From: Pohlia nutans
Taxonomy: Eukaryota; Streptophyta; Bryopsida; Bryales; Mniaceae
DNA length: 64,000 nt
Assembly (NCBI GenBank): GCA_022496805.1
Contig: CM040103.1
Span: forward strand, 2,684,001-2,748,000
Direction of reading: 5' to 3'
Shown: piece after piece, positions 1-10,096 of the stretch
Layout: every line of letters begins with the position of its first letter
Numbering within the stretch: position 1 is the stretch's first letter
Position numbers and translations under genes: made by a program
The notes under the pieces: model-generated
Seen by the model: only the letters and a program-made list of their open reading frames with translations
The model's database searches: none
Told to the model about the DNA's origin: nothing

Positions 1-11
1 AGGTATAGTTA

Positions 12-330
12 CCTTAAATGGAGAAAGTGAAAATGCAGTGGGTAAATAGAGAAAGTGAAAATGCAGTGGGTAAATGGAGAAAGTGAAAATGCAGTGAGTA
101 AATGGAGAAAGTAGAAATGCAGTGAGTAAATAGAGAAAGTAGAAATGCAGTGAGTAAATAGAGAAAGTAGAAATACAGTGAGTAAAAAGAAGAAGTAGAA
201 ATGCAGTGAGAAGTAGAAATGCAGCGAGCAAAAAGAAAAAGTGAAAATGCAGTAAGTACAAAGAAAAAGTAGAAATGCAGTGAGCAAAAAGAAAAAGTGA
301 AAATGCAGTGAGTAAAAACGGATGGATATG
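12..330. repeat. Minisatellite, about 28-bp unit, about 11 copies
   Basis: Tandem array of a purine-rich unit of the form GAGAAAGTGAAAATGCAGTG followed by GGTAAATA. Copies vary between GTGAAAATG and GTAGAAATG, and one unit near 200-225 is partly deleted. The minus strand is open across it only because the unit has few stops in that frame; the predicted peptide is low complexity and is not a gene. Confidence 0.9.
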
Positions 331-642
331 AAAATGCAATGAGTAACTAAAGAATGCCAAAATAAAATATTGAATACGATGATATGAATATGATGGTATA
401 AATATGATGATATGTTGTTGTTGTCACAATCGTTGATGTTGTCGGTTTTGGGCAAAATGCCAAAGTCAATACACATATGTAAAATCTAAAGTTCAAATCA
501 ATTTTGAACTTGCTATATAGTATAACATACTATAACACACAACCAATATAACACACTGTAACACATAAGAACACACTAGAACACACAACCGCTATAATAC
601 ACACTATGACATATGTATCAAGGCTGATTTTTGTAAACTATA
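331..642. other. AT-rich spacer with a short TAACACAC-type repeat
   Basis: No gene seen. Positions 520-605 hold an irregular run of TATAACACAC-like units. The rest is the presumed 3' flank of the minus-strand RPA-like gene. Confidence 0.5.
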
Positions 643-828
643 TCAAACAGAAGAAGATGCTATAATCACACCAAGATTATCATTGGATTCATTGAATCCA
701 ATAAGCTCACCCAAAGGACTCAAATGGAACTCACCTCTTGCAACTAGGGATCCTAGTGCTTCAATTGCTGCAATGCGGTCGGTTGCATAAAAATCAAGGA
801 AATCAGATTCAGACTTGTGCAACAGGGC

Positions 829-2002
829 CTAAATCCATGCAGCGCTCACAAATGCAGCAACAGAGGGTGCATCCTCGACGGCAATAGTAGCATTGATATG
901 AATCACAAAGGAGCACGGAGCATCCATCTTACAAAGGTTGCAATGGTAATTACCGGATTGCTGACTATAGATATCCCCGAGCTTACAATTACCACACACC
1001 CGCTTGTATGGTAATGCGGATGGGTTGACCACAGTCATACACCCCGTAATCTGCAATAGCCCAACAAGAAATGCACGTTTACATTTGCACATAATTTATA
1101 AAAGTGAAATGAAAGAAGAACACCAATCAAATAGAATAGTGTCATTACCTTCCGAGCAACAACTTGCCCCTGATTTTTGATGTATGTGTTGAAAACAGCG
1201 GTAAGCTTGGATTTCAATGTGTTAGAGTGAACTGGTGCCAGAATAGATGACCCAATTGTAAGAAGCCGAACATCTCCTTTGTTGGAGCATGCAACGTTTT
1301 TGATGATAATATGGGTAGGTTCACTTTTGCGGAATTGTTCAGCAAGTGAATGAAAATCACTTTGAAAAGCTGGTAAAAAGCTTACCTACATATTCAAACT
1401 GAAATTAGCAAAAATGAAGGTGATTTTCAAAATGACAATAATCAAAATAAGGTACTGGAAGTACTTACAACTTGAATGTCTTCAGCATCATGTCCATCCG
1501 CAACTAGGAGCTCAAATTTTTGATCGACTTCTCCTCTCACGCCAATGACAGTAACAGCAAGTGTGGAAGTGGCAAACAACTCGAACATTCGCCGTGCAAA
1601 GGAACGGATCGTGTCTAATACGTGGAAGAAAAGTTTGATTGGACGATCAAATGGCGGAATCTCGGAGACCTTTGTGGCAGTAGAGATATCTATTGTCCAA
1701 TCCGAATCTCCTTTGTCATAATCTGACCGGCCTCTCACACTAAAATTCTCTAAACGCAAAAAATTCCCCCTCTTCAGTTTATCCGCGTGCGTTTTGACCA
1801 AATTTCCCTTCACAGATACGGTTACAGTCGTTGTACCAACTGTATCTGTAACATCTGCGTGGAAAAACCAGTGAGTTGGAGATTTCGATGGTGTCATGGT
1901 GCTCCCATAAGAAGACAGTACAAAACACTCAAAACCCACATCCCTAATAGCATTATCTATCTCTTCCAACAATACAGTGGGGCGCTCAGCTCGTTTCGTC
2001 AT
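829..2002 (-). CDS. RPA large-subunit-like ssDNA-binding protein, three exons, probably truncated
   Basis: Exons on the minus strand are 2002-1469, 1385-1149 and 1050-829, joined by GT-AG introns of 83 and 98 bp, all phase 0, giving about 330 residues. Residues about 20-178 resemble the end of RPA70 OB fold A and the start of fold B: a basic loop with NFSVRGRSDYDKGDSDWTI, then TLAVTVIGVRG. Exon 2 (79 codons) resembles the rest of fold B. Exon 3 carries a zinc ribbon like RPA fold C: Cys276-x2-Cys279 and Cys294-x2-Cys297. The family binds single-stranded DNA in replication, repair and recombination; the RPA70N protein-interaction domain is absent. The start was chosen at MTKRAERP because a good acceptor (CTTTTGCAG) lies just upstream, suggesting a 5' leader intron. 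The TAG at 829-831 looks premature: the frame continues in family-like sequence to a stop at 643. It may be a pseudogene, a paralogue with a shortened tail, or a captured copy; plant Helitrons also carry RPA-like genes. Confidence 0.7.
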
Positions 2003-2099
2003 GATACCTGCAAAAGAACGATGACACACAAAGTAGCAACAAGTAGAGGAAAACAAAGCCAGAGAGAGCTCTCAGGGAAGAATGAGGAGCTTGAAGAAA

Positions 2100-2519
2100 A
2101 ATGGGAAAGAAGATGAAGGACGAGATTCGTATTGAAGCTCTTAGGCGGCGGCTCTACAGTTCTAGTCAGAGTTTGTTAGTTTTTTTTTAAAATTTTTTTT
2201 TAAGGAAGGAATCCGTAGATTTGAAGAAACTTTGAAGTCAAATCAGTCTTTGCTAGTTTGGATTTTTTCAAAAAAATTATTTTTCAGTGAAAGTGTATCT
2301 CCGTATCTTTCTAACAAAAAAAAAAACGAAGATTTCGGAGTATTTCTCCATTAGTTATGATTTTTTGAAGTTATTTTCTTTCTAGGGTTTGAAGATTTGA
2401 ACCACCAATGTACAACACCCCTACATTTCAGAGCTCCGATTTTGGAATTTTTCTTGATGTTAACAAACTCATAGATTTCAGGGCCAAAATTTGAACATTC
2501 AAGTTCACCCATTTACTTC
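2100..2519. other. Upstream flank of the RPA-like gene
   Basis: This holds the pyrimidine-rich (minus strand) leader region of the RPA-like gene and then AT-rich sequence with T runs. No other gene was seen. Confidence 0.4.
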
Positions 2520-3015
2520 CATCTCCAATTCACTTTTTGCTTCAAATTTTCACTTCCGGTTTACTTTTTACCTCATCTTTCTTACTTCCAGTTTACTTTT
2601 TACCGCATCTTTCTTACTTCCGGTTTACTTTTTACCTCATCTTTCTTACTTCCAGTTTACTTTTTACCGCATCTTTCTTACTTCCGGTTTACTTTTTACC
2701 TCATCTTTCTTACTTCCAGTTTACTTTTTACCTCATCTTTCTTACTTCCGGTTTACTTTTTACCTCATCTTTTCACTTCCACTTAACTTTTTTTCCTCTT
2801 TGTTTTTGCCACAAAGTCTTTTAATTTATATTTTAGCTATTACTGTTTGCCTGATTTTTCACTACAGCATGTTTTTTCTTCCTTTTTACTTTTTACCTTT
2901 TTACTGTTTTCACTACAATATGTTTTTACTTCCTTTTTTTAAACTTTTTACTGTTTTCTTGATTCTTACTGTTTTTACTATTTTTACTTCCTTTTTACCT
3001 TTTTTACTGTTTGCT
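2520..3015. repeat. Pyrimidine-rich minisatellite, 32-bp unit
   Basis: Seven or so tight copies between about 2545 and 2775 of the unit TTACTTCCGGTTTACTTTTT plus ACCTCATCTTTC. Two variants (CCGG with CTCAT, CCAG with CGCAT) alternate, making a 64-bp higher-order unit. It grades into looser ACTTTTTACTG repeats to about 3015. Two plus-strand frames stay open through it, but the peptides (repeated FLTSSLLFTAS) are products of the repeat. Confidence 0.9.
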
Positions 3016-3089
3016 TGATTTTTAACAAAGAAGTCTTTACTGTCTGTTTTTGCCTTCTCACTTTTCCTTATACGTTTTAACCTTGTTTG

Positions 3090-3335
3090 AATTTTACTTT
3101 GAGCACTTTTAGACTAAAATCTACCAAAGTTTGGGTAGAACACTACAACATGAAACAAGGCATAAAAATTTTCACAAATCATGAACTTTCCAATCGAATC
3201 ACACATGCACGGAGCTTACTTCTCACAAAGTTTCAATAAAAAATCCACACTGCAAAAAGTGCATAATGGATGAGAAATCGAACTTCAAATCCGTACATCA
3301 TGCAAAATATGCATGGTTGGGCGGTTAGGGGTTAA
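3090..3335 (+). mobile_element. TTAA element family A, right half only
   Basis: Closely matches the right half of the complete copy at 21691-22263: the shared stretch starts near GCACTTTTAGACTAAAATC and ends GGCGGTTAGGGGTTAA at 3335. The left half is missing or replaced by the minisatellite. Its terminal TTAA is also the first TTAA of the next element. Confidence 0.75.
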
Positions 3336-4141
3336 CCCTTTAGTGCCCAGCAGACCACATTATGGTCACTGCGACGTTCGGAATGCAAATAGAAGAGAAT
3401 CCGTGAAGAATTGGAACTTCAGTTTTGAAGTTCACATTATGCCATATACATTACACACCTTCCAGACAAAAAATATTTCAATTTGGAATTGTACAACTAT
3501 CAAAATACCTATCATCAAAACGCGAAAATACTGCAAATACTTGAAAATACAGTAAATACTTACAAATACAACACATGTATTATGCAGTATTTCTTGTGTT
3601 TGGAAGTTTGTTAACTTGTTTTATTTTTTTGAATCGTGTTCTCTTCTTCATCTTCCATTAGTGTGTGTAATCCGATCTTGACTGATGTACCCACCCCTGT
3701 CAATTTTCAACGTATAAAATTTTGTCCTAACCGTATATGGATAAGTCACTTTCACTTATAAAATTCACAATAATTATGTGTGAGTCTATTCTTGACATGA
3801 AAGATTGCGACGGAGAGGTGTTGACATAGGGCATAGCTGAACTTCTTTACTTTTAATTTTGAAAATTTAACCCAAATTCTATTTAACTTTGAAGTCACAC
3901 ACCCCCCAAAATCTCATTTTTGAGCGTGCATTATACAGTTCAAATACATACTATAATCTTCCAATCCCACCATTGGATGATTCTCAAATTTTAATAAAAT
4001 GTGTGCTCTCCAGTTGAGAATAAAATTGTACGGCTACTTTCTAATTTAATCCATTCTATTTTAGGTAGTCTCAATCACAGTGGAAAAAACCACTGAAATC
4101 CAGTGCTCCCTGCTACAGTACCCTGGGCACTAAAGGGTTAA
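3332..4141. mobile_element. TTAA element family B, complete, 810 bp, piggyBac-like MITE
   Basis: Begins TTAA then CCCTTTAGTGCCCAG and ends with the exact inverse complement CTGGGCACTAAAGGG then TTAA at 4138-4141, a perfect 15-bp terminal inverted repeat. TTAA duplication plus a CCC start is the signature of piggyBac; Kolobok and Sola3 also use TTAA. There is no coding capacity, so the element is non-autonomous. The interior is AT-rich. Confidence 0.8.
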
Positions 4142-4371
4142 GCCTGATTTCATAGATGTCATTACTACCACAAGGTGATGATTCGGGATCCGTGATACCT
4201 AATTCGTAGATTATCACTGAAATCTATATTTCATGGTAATTTGTGTCGTGAATATTCGGCTTGTCTTCATAGATGACGGGGCTATTGGTCTACGAAACAG
4301 GACAGTTTATATGATATCTACGAAGAATGGAGGTGAGAATCTATGATTTGGGGCTGATTGTGGCACAAGGG

Positions 4372-4405
4372 GCTGAAACGGAAACGGAAACGGAAACGGA
4401 AACGG
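4372..4405 (+). repeat. Hexamer microsatellite (GAAACG)n
   Basis: About five and a half copies of GAAACG. It lies in an open frame (ETETETE) that shows no other sign of coding. Confidence 0.85.
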
Positions 4406-6299
4406 ATGAATTATATCTCATCGAACCTCTGGGTTTTCATCCATTTGCGGATGTTGGAGGAATGCCTCGACAGAATCTCTCATCCGGTAATGCCCTTCCC
4501 CAAATGTACTTTCACTGTTCAGTCTCGGAAGGGTCTAGCTTGCTACACACACCCGTTCTGCTTGTGCTCCTCGTTCCCCTGATGTACTTTCACTGTTCAG
4601 CACCACTGTATACTTTCACTGTACATAATTCCTGAAAACTCAGCGTTTTCGTGGTCTCTTCCCTGTAGGGGCAGAGACAATAAAAATGGTGACAACCCTG
4701 TTCTTTAACAAATTCTGAAACGAGATCCAATGCAAAACCCGTGGAAATTATTTCATGCAGAAAAGAATATCCATAAACAGGACGTTGTTCTAGAAATAAA
4801 TTTTCTGTGCACAAGGAACGAGAACCAAACGGCTGAGACGGACAATGCAGGGGCGGCTGCAAAAAGCTCGGGTACAGAACAATGGACAACAAAAAACAAC
4901 AGATGGTTTAAGTTTAGTGCAAGTGAGACTGTTGTTGTTGTTGTTGTTGTTTGTGTGAGTGCCTGGCTGCTTGCTCCCGCTTGCTGCGTCCGGAGATGGC
5001 GAGTTAAATAATGGCGTTGATGAGTCCCAGTCCAGACACAGCGAGCTCCTAGTGATGCTTAGCTTGGGGCCTGTGTCGGAGACGTGGAAAGTGGATTGCC
5101 CATTCCCGCCTTCTCGCTCCTACGAGAGAGAGAGACGAAGAGAGAACTCCTTATTATCACGTGCATTTTGGGCAGCTGATATGTGATATTACAGAGTATT
5201 GATACCCGACCATTCCTATACCCGGAGGTATCTGGCTCCCGTTCAACAAAGCTGTGAGACCAAACCAGTGCGCCCATTTGTGCATTCGAAATCTTATCAC
5301 TCTCTTCTGTAAATCTCTGATGCCTGTAGCAAGTTTTGTGTGCTTAGGAACTCATCCGGAATGTGCTTGGAATGGGAGTGAAGTTACGATGGTTTGGAAA
5401 TCTTCTGTTTCGGAATCGAAAGAATCGTTTCGGTGATTTTGGAGGTGTCCGCGTTTTGACAATCTGATGAGTGGAGTTTTCTTGGGCCGTTGATGTCTTG
5501 GATTCGGTTTAGGGCTTAGGACTGGAGTCTACAATTAGTGAGCGTTAGTTTGGATTCGGTACATTAGGTCTTCCTTAAGGATATAGAATTTGAGATTTAG
5601 ACGTCGTAATGTTTCCTTTATTCAACACTTTGATTGGGACAACTTCTTTTGAGCGTGTTGGAAATGATCTAACTGTTGAATGGTTTGACAACTGAGTTGA
5701 GATTCTAGGGTTAAGAGGTCTGTTCTTGAGAACTTTAGATCTCTTCGTCATGTTTTTGAATTGAAGACTCAGGTACGTGCACGTGCAGCAGTAGGGATAA
5801 ATTATTCATGTAGTCGGTGAAAGAGTGTGAGAAACCTCCTTTGTTACCGACAGCAACTCATCTCTTCCAATACAGTCAGTTGGCCTTTCGATTAGCAAGT
5901 ATTGTAAGCATGAGTCTGGCCACTGATCTTTGAGTGGGAACAATATACTGAATTTTCACTTCTTTTTCACCTGTTTGTGGGACATCAATCACCTTGGCAT
6001 TCCTCTTTCTGTAAGTCTGAGAAAGAACAAATTGTCGTGTATATTGCAGTCCCGTTTTTTAAGGCATGCATTGAAGAATCAGTTGCGAAGTACAATGATA
6101 CATCAATAGGGCGGAATGGCGCTAATTCGTTCACCTTAATTTCAGGACTTAAGGTAGTGATTTTGATAGTGATTTTGATGTGGTCCTAAGTAATAGTAGT
6201 GTAAATATCAAAATTTAAATGTAAGACATTGATACTGTGATACATAGTGACCACAAAGTGCCACAAATAGGGTGGTGTACCTTATCTATGGCCTCAAAG
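4406..6299. other. No recognised gene; promoter- or leader-like stretch
   Basis: No reading frame here resembles a known protein. Around 4580-4700 a short repeat ending GCAGAGACAATAAAAATG recurs at 61330-61415. At 4930-5170 the base composition rises, with a GTT run (4930-4952) and a GAGAGAGAGAGACGAAGAGAG stretch near 5125-5145. T-rich, G-punctuated sequence follows to about 5800 that resembles a plant 5' leader and first intron. It could be the 5' part of a transcribed non-coding locus on the plus strand; this is inference only. Confidence 0.3.
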
Positions 6300-6533
6300 T
6301 TAACCCCTAAACGTCTGAATGTGCCATGGCGGATAATAGAATACGTTGTATTTTGGTTGTATTTGGAATGGATCCACACTTTTAACGGGTTTGAGGTCAA
6401 AAGAAAAGTTGAAATTTAGATCAATGCAGTTATAGTGAGCTATTCAGATCCTAATTTTAGTGTTTCTTGTTGGTAGCAAATCTCAATTATACGACAACAT
6501 ATATGCTATCCCCATGGGACGTTTAAGGGTTAA
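6300..6533. mobile_element. TTAA element, 234 bp, piggyBac-like MITE
   Basis: Starts TTAACCCCTAAACGTC and ends GGGACGTTTAAGGGTTAA. The terminal inverted repeat is about 12 bp with one mismatch, bounded by TTAA on both sides. Non-coding. Confidence 0.75.
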
Positions 6534-7129
6534 GAACAGATTTAGCGGTGCCAGCCACACATTCTAGTAGTGATTGATTTTGAATTGAAGACTGCATCCC
6601 ATCTCATATGCAGGTTGTTGATCAGCAAAGCTTTTTGTGATGCAAGTGTCAAAATGAACAGGTGTATGAGCACTCGTATGCAATTTTGTATGCACATGAG
6701 CATATCAAGCATACGGAGCTTCAATTTAATCAGGCTCGGTAGGCATCCATAGCTTACAAATTTTTGCAGTGTAGTGAGATATAGAACAATTATTGTGGTC
6801 TCTTCCTGTTGCTTCTCAATGTCTTCTTCTAAATCATCTGCCCTTGAAGAGGTCTGTGGATCACTCAAGAGAGGGTTTTAAATATTGTAATTGATAGAAC
6901 ATCACGAAAAGGATCATGTCAGACATGGAGATCGTCACGGATTCGATGAAATGGCAAAATTGAGTCACCGGTTTTGAACCCTAAACCCTAAACAAGTCTT
7001 AGTTTGTAGAGCTTGCACTTGAATGTCACAATTCTGGCGCTCTTCAAAGATTTGGAATGAGACAATGCTCAAGCTTTTCGAAAGGATTACTTCACACACT
7101 TGGTTGGCTATTCATATAATTGGTTGGAT
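6534..7129. other. No gene seen; two telomere-like heptamers
   Basis: Open frames here (for example minus strand 6542-6868) show no recognisable domain. CCCTAAACCCTAAAC at about 6979-6993 is two plant telomere-type heptamers only. Confidence 0.3.
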
Positions 7130-7132
7130 TTA

Positions 7133-7495
7133 GGGCCGCTTCACACTATGGCCGTCAAAGTCGAGAGGCTGTGGGATTGCGTGGCCAAACTTTGTTGAGA
7201 GTCCAAAGAAATGAGCTGAAAATAGGCAGTAAAATATAGTTTTTATTTCTTATGAAAAGAAATGGACGGTCTTTCGACCATAGTTTGGATTTCCATTCCC
7301 GTTCGATCCAAACTTCTTCTCGAGAGGCTGTCACCTTAATCAAAAAGTGTTACTATATAGGCATTTTGGAGGGCGACGGCCTTTGGACTTTGGCCTCTAG
7401 TGTGAAGGGTTGAGAGGCTAAATTCTTGGTTTCTTGCAATTTCATTATTGGAAATCGGCAGCCTCTCGATCTTTGGCCATAGTGTGAAGCGGCCC
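7133..7495. mobile_element. PIF/Harbinger-like MITE, 363 bp, TTA target duplication
   Basis: Terminal inverted repeat GGGCCGCTTCACACTATGGC at both ends, flanked by TTA at 7130-7132 and TTA at 7496-7498. TTA duplication with a GGGC start is typical of Tourist/PIF-Harbinger MITEs. Related copies start at 31718 and 42496. Non-coding; the tail end abuts the 5S-derived SINE by 20 bp. Confidence 0.85.
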
Positions 7496-7506
7496 TTATT
7501 AGCAAA

Positions 7507-7817
7507 TGGTGTAAGAGCGTGATGCAGTCATACCAAGGCTACTACACCAAATCCCATTAGAACTCTGAAGTTAAGCGCTTTTGGGCCGGAATAGTACTGG
7601 GATGGGTGACCTCCCGGGAAATCCCGGTGTTGCATCCATTTTAGAGTAGTAGATTAGTGTGTCACTATAGTGTCCATCTTCAAAAGGGAAGAGTAGTATT
7701 GTCCTAATTTTCCCTTGTCCGGTGGGCATCGAATCATTGGCATTACGAATAGACACTTCATTCACGCCGGCTTTGTAGATGGGTCGGAGTTTCTATCTAT
7801 CTATCTGGTGTAAGAGC
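7507..7817 (+). mobile_element. 5S-rRNA-derived SINE with 12-bp target-site duplication
   Basis: Positions 7519-7638 (120 nt) match plant 5S rRNA from end to end, including the A-box region GAAGTTAAGCGCTT (from 7567) and the C-box region GTACTGGGATGGGTGACC (7595-7612), with scattered substitutions. An unrelated body and a tail of (CTAT)n near 7790-7806 follow. The unit is flanked by the direct repeat TGGTGTAAGAGC at 7507-7518 and 7806-7817, the mark of LINE-driven retrotransposition. The 3' body (about 7715-7800) recurs at 42138-42235. So this is a 5S-headed SINE rather than a working 5S gene or an array fragment. An internal pol III type 1 promoter would drive it. Confidence 0.85.
7519..7638 (+). 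rRNA. 5S rRNA-like head of the SINE (not a functional 5S gene)
   Basis: Full-length 5S similarity with substitutions in stems. There is no T-run terminator directly after the 3' end, as a working 5S gene would have, and no tandem 5S neighbour. Included so that an RNA search hit here is not taken for an rRNA gene. Confidence 0.7.
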
Positions 7818-8214
7818 ATTCACGGCCCTGTGTAGTAGAGACGCACGGTATAGGAGGCATGTTGTGAGAGCATGCCTTGATGAGGCCAGTGTAAAGCAAT
7901 TTTTCACACAGTAGCCATATGGGATGGCAGAAATGAGACTTGGCGTGGCAAGCTGTTGTGGCTCTCAATACCTTGGCCGTGTCGAAGAATCAAGCCAAAA
8001 GGCTACAATGTATGCTTTTTAAAAAGGATCATAGTTACATCTCATTCTCTTGTACAACATCTCCTGTATGTTGTTGGTGTTTGTTTGGGTCTGTGTTGAA
8101 ATTTGGTGCGTCACAGTGGAATGGAAATTGTGGGTGGATGTAGTTGGCTATGCCATGGTAGTGGTAGAGGGTTGTTTAGGCTATAGAGGGTTGTGCATGC
8201 CCTAAGCCAGGCCT
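7818..8214. other. No gene seen
   Basis: A 67-codon plus-strand frame at 7940-8143 has no recognisable features. No repeat boundary was found. Confidence 0.3.
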
Positions 8215-8681
8215 TTAACCCTTAAACGGGTTGCGTAAAACAAAAAAATATATGTTTTTGAAAAAATAAAAAATATTTTAAAATACTACATCAAGTTTAC
8301 TTTCCAACACAATTTGAATTATGTCAGTCTGAGTTAAATTCCATCAAGGAAAAAAAGGAGTAGTTTTTCTTAACTAAATCAAGTTAGGATTGGTGCATTG
8401 GAAAGCTACTGTAAAAGCAATCTAAATTCCAAATTTGTACCTCATTTGGAAGATTGTGGAATCATTCGCAAGCAATCAAAGTTATCGAAATGAACAGGAG
8501 TTGAGGTCGAGACAGTTGAGGTCATATTGTAAAAAGTGTTGCAGTGCTACAGTGCCGCAATAATGCTCGCCAGGAGAGCCGTTTTTTTTATAAACAAAAA
8601 TAATAATAATAAATTATTTTCCGAAAATATAGATGCCTTCCGGGTTGTCTTGCCTAGGTCCTCTTGACATTTAAGGATTAA
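8215..8681. mobile_element. TTAA element, 467 bp, piggyBac-like MITE
   Basis: Begins TTAACCCTTAAACGGG and ends GACATTTAAGGATTAA; the inverted termini are imperfect. TTAA flanks both ends. AT-rich non-coding interior. Confidence 0.65.
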
Positions 8682-9568
8682 TAATCCAAATAATGAGAGT
8701 ATTTTGATAGAAGGAAATCACGAAATTCAAAATCTTAGGAGCAAAATCTAGTCTATTGTTCACCCATGCAAATTCAAATTAGCGACCTCAAATGTGCAAC
8801 CACTCATTTTTGCTTGGTCCATTCATCAAATGTAGAAAGACAATATATCAACTCATCGCTATCATTGTGACACTATGAACTAAAAATAAATATATATACA
8901 ACACGAAACAACAATTGGAAAAAATGTTGCTTTAATAGATTATTCTATAGTCTCAAATTCAATACACCATTAATTTTATTGGCATGTGCTTTTTTATTTG
9001 AGGAAGAAAAAACACAACATAACATTTTTGCCCAATTGTAATTATACCTTAAAGTAAGCATTTACCTTGAAGCGTCTATAGCAAGTATGACATCTCACGG
9101 CTAAAATGTCACAATGCATTAGATACAAACACTTTTAGGTAAATACTCGCTTTAAAGTATAGTTACCTTAGTGTGAGGATGCAAATTTGGAAAAATAATA
9201 AAAGTTGTGATCAATAATATCATTTCGTAGTCAAAAGTAAATGAAATGAAAATAATAAAAACGGACAAAAGTTTGGCAACACAAAGTGAGTTTTTTTCCA
9301 AATGTAGCAATTTAAAATAAAATAAAAACCAGAGTATAGCCAAAATAACAACCAATTGCCAGTAAAAAAATAAAATAAACCACCCTATGGTTAATCAATT
9401 ACCCTACGTCGTGGTCAGTTTCGACATTAATTAATTACTTTTTGTTCAAAAGTGCCACATGTCATCTTGTGATTGGTTTATGATGACGTGGACCTCTCAA
9501 AATATGATGTGGAAATTAGATTTGGACACAATACTGTCCGATCCGAATCTGACCCTCACATACGGTAA
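8682..9568. other. AT-rich intergenic sequence
   Basis: No gene, RNA or clear repeat boundary seen. Confidence 0.4.
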
Positions 9569-9807
9569 TAAACCCCTAAAGAACCAAGGATTCATGGTTT
9601 TAAAATGACAGATTTAATCGATCATATTGTGAAAAATTTAATTTAAATGGTAAATTTTTTTATATCAGTGGAATTAGTGAAGAATATCACATATGTTGAA
9701 TAAATTATAAATAAAGTTGAAAAAAAGAAAATCTACTTAGAACCTACTCAAAAATACTAAAAAAAACATGAAGCCCCCAGGAGGCCTTGTGGTCCTTTAG
9801 GGGTTAA
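9569..9807. mobile_element. TTAA element family D, copy 1, 239 bp
   Basis: CCCCTAAAGAACCAAGGATT at the left and GGTCCTTTAGGGG plus TTAA (9804-9807) at the right. The left TTAA has decayed to TAAA. The interior matches copy 2 at 23761-23998, for example GATTCATGGTTTTAAAAT and AGTGAAGAATAT. Confidence 0.75.
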
Positions 9808-10096
9808 AAATAACTGCTTACTTAGCAAGTCATGCAAAGGCGCGCTTGACCACGACTGTCTCTTTCATGGATTTGGAACTCCCGCCCTTTCTGTGATGTC
9901 TGTCTGTCTGTCAGTTTGTCTGTCGCCCTGCAGGTATGGCAGCCAAGAATCCGTCCCTTCCCATTCTCCTTCCTCTTTCTCTTTCGTGAGCAGAGCTTCA
10001 TTGCAATGTGAGACAGGTAGCTCTGTCGATCTGTCAGAATTATTAGGAGCTTGTTCACGCCCATGCTTCATTGTTTAACTGGTCCACATACCATCA

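Noticed and set aside
1787..2116. 109-codon plus-strand frame over the RPA-like exon
   Set aside because: Shadow of the minus-strand exon, which has clear family similarity and splice sites.
2491..3018. 175-codon and 95-codon plus-strand frames rich in Phe, Leu and Ser
   Set aside because: They are translations of the 32-bp minisatellite in different frames; no start context, domain or splice structure.
6979..6993. Telomere-type CCCTAAA repeat
   Set aside because: Only two heptamers; no array.
7519..7638. A working 5S rRNA gene
   Set aside because: Substitutions throughout, no terminator after the 3' end, single copy, and target-site duplication around a longer unit show a SINE.
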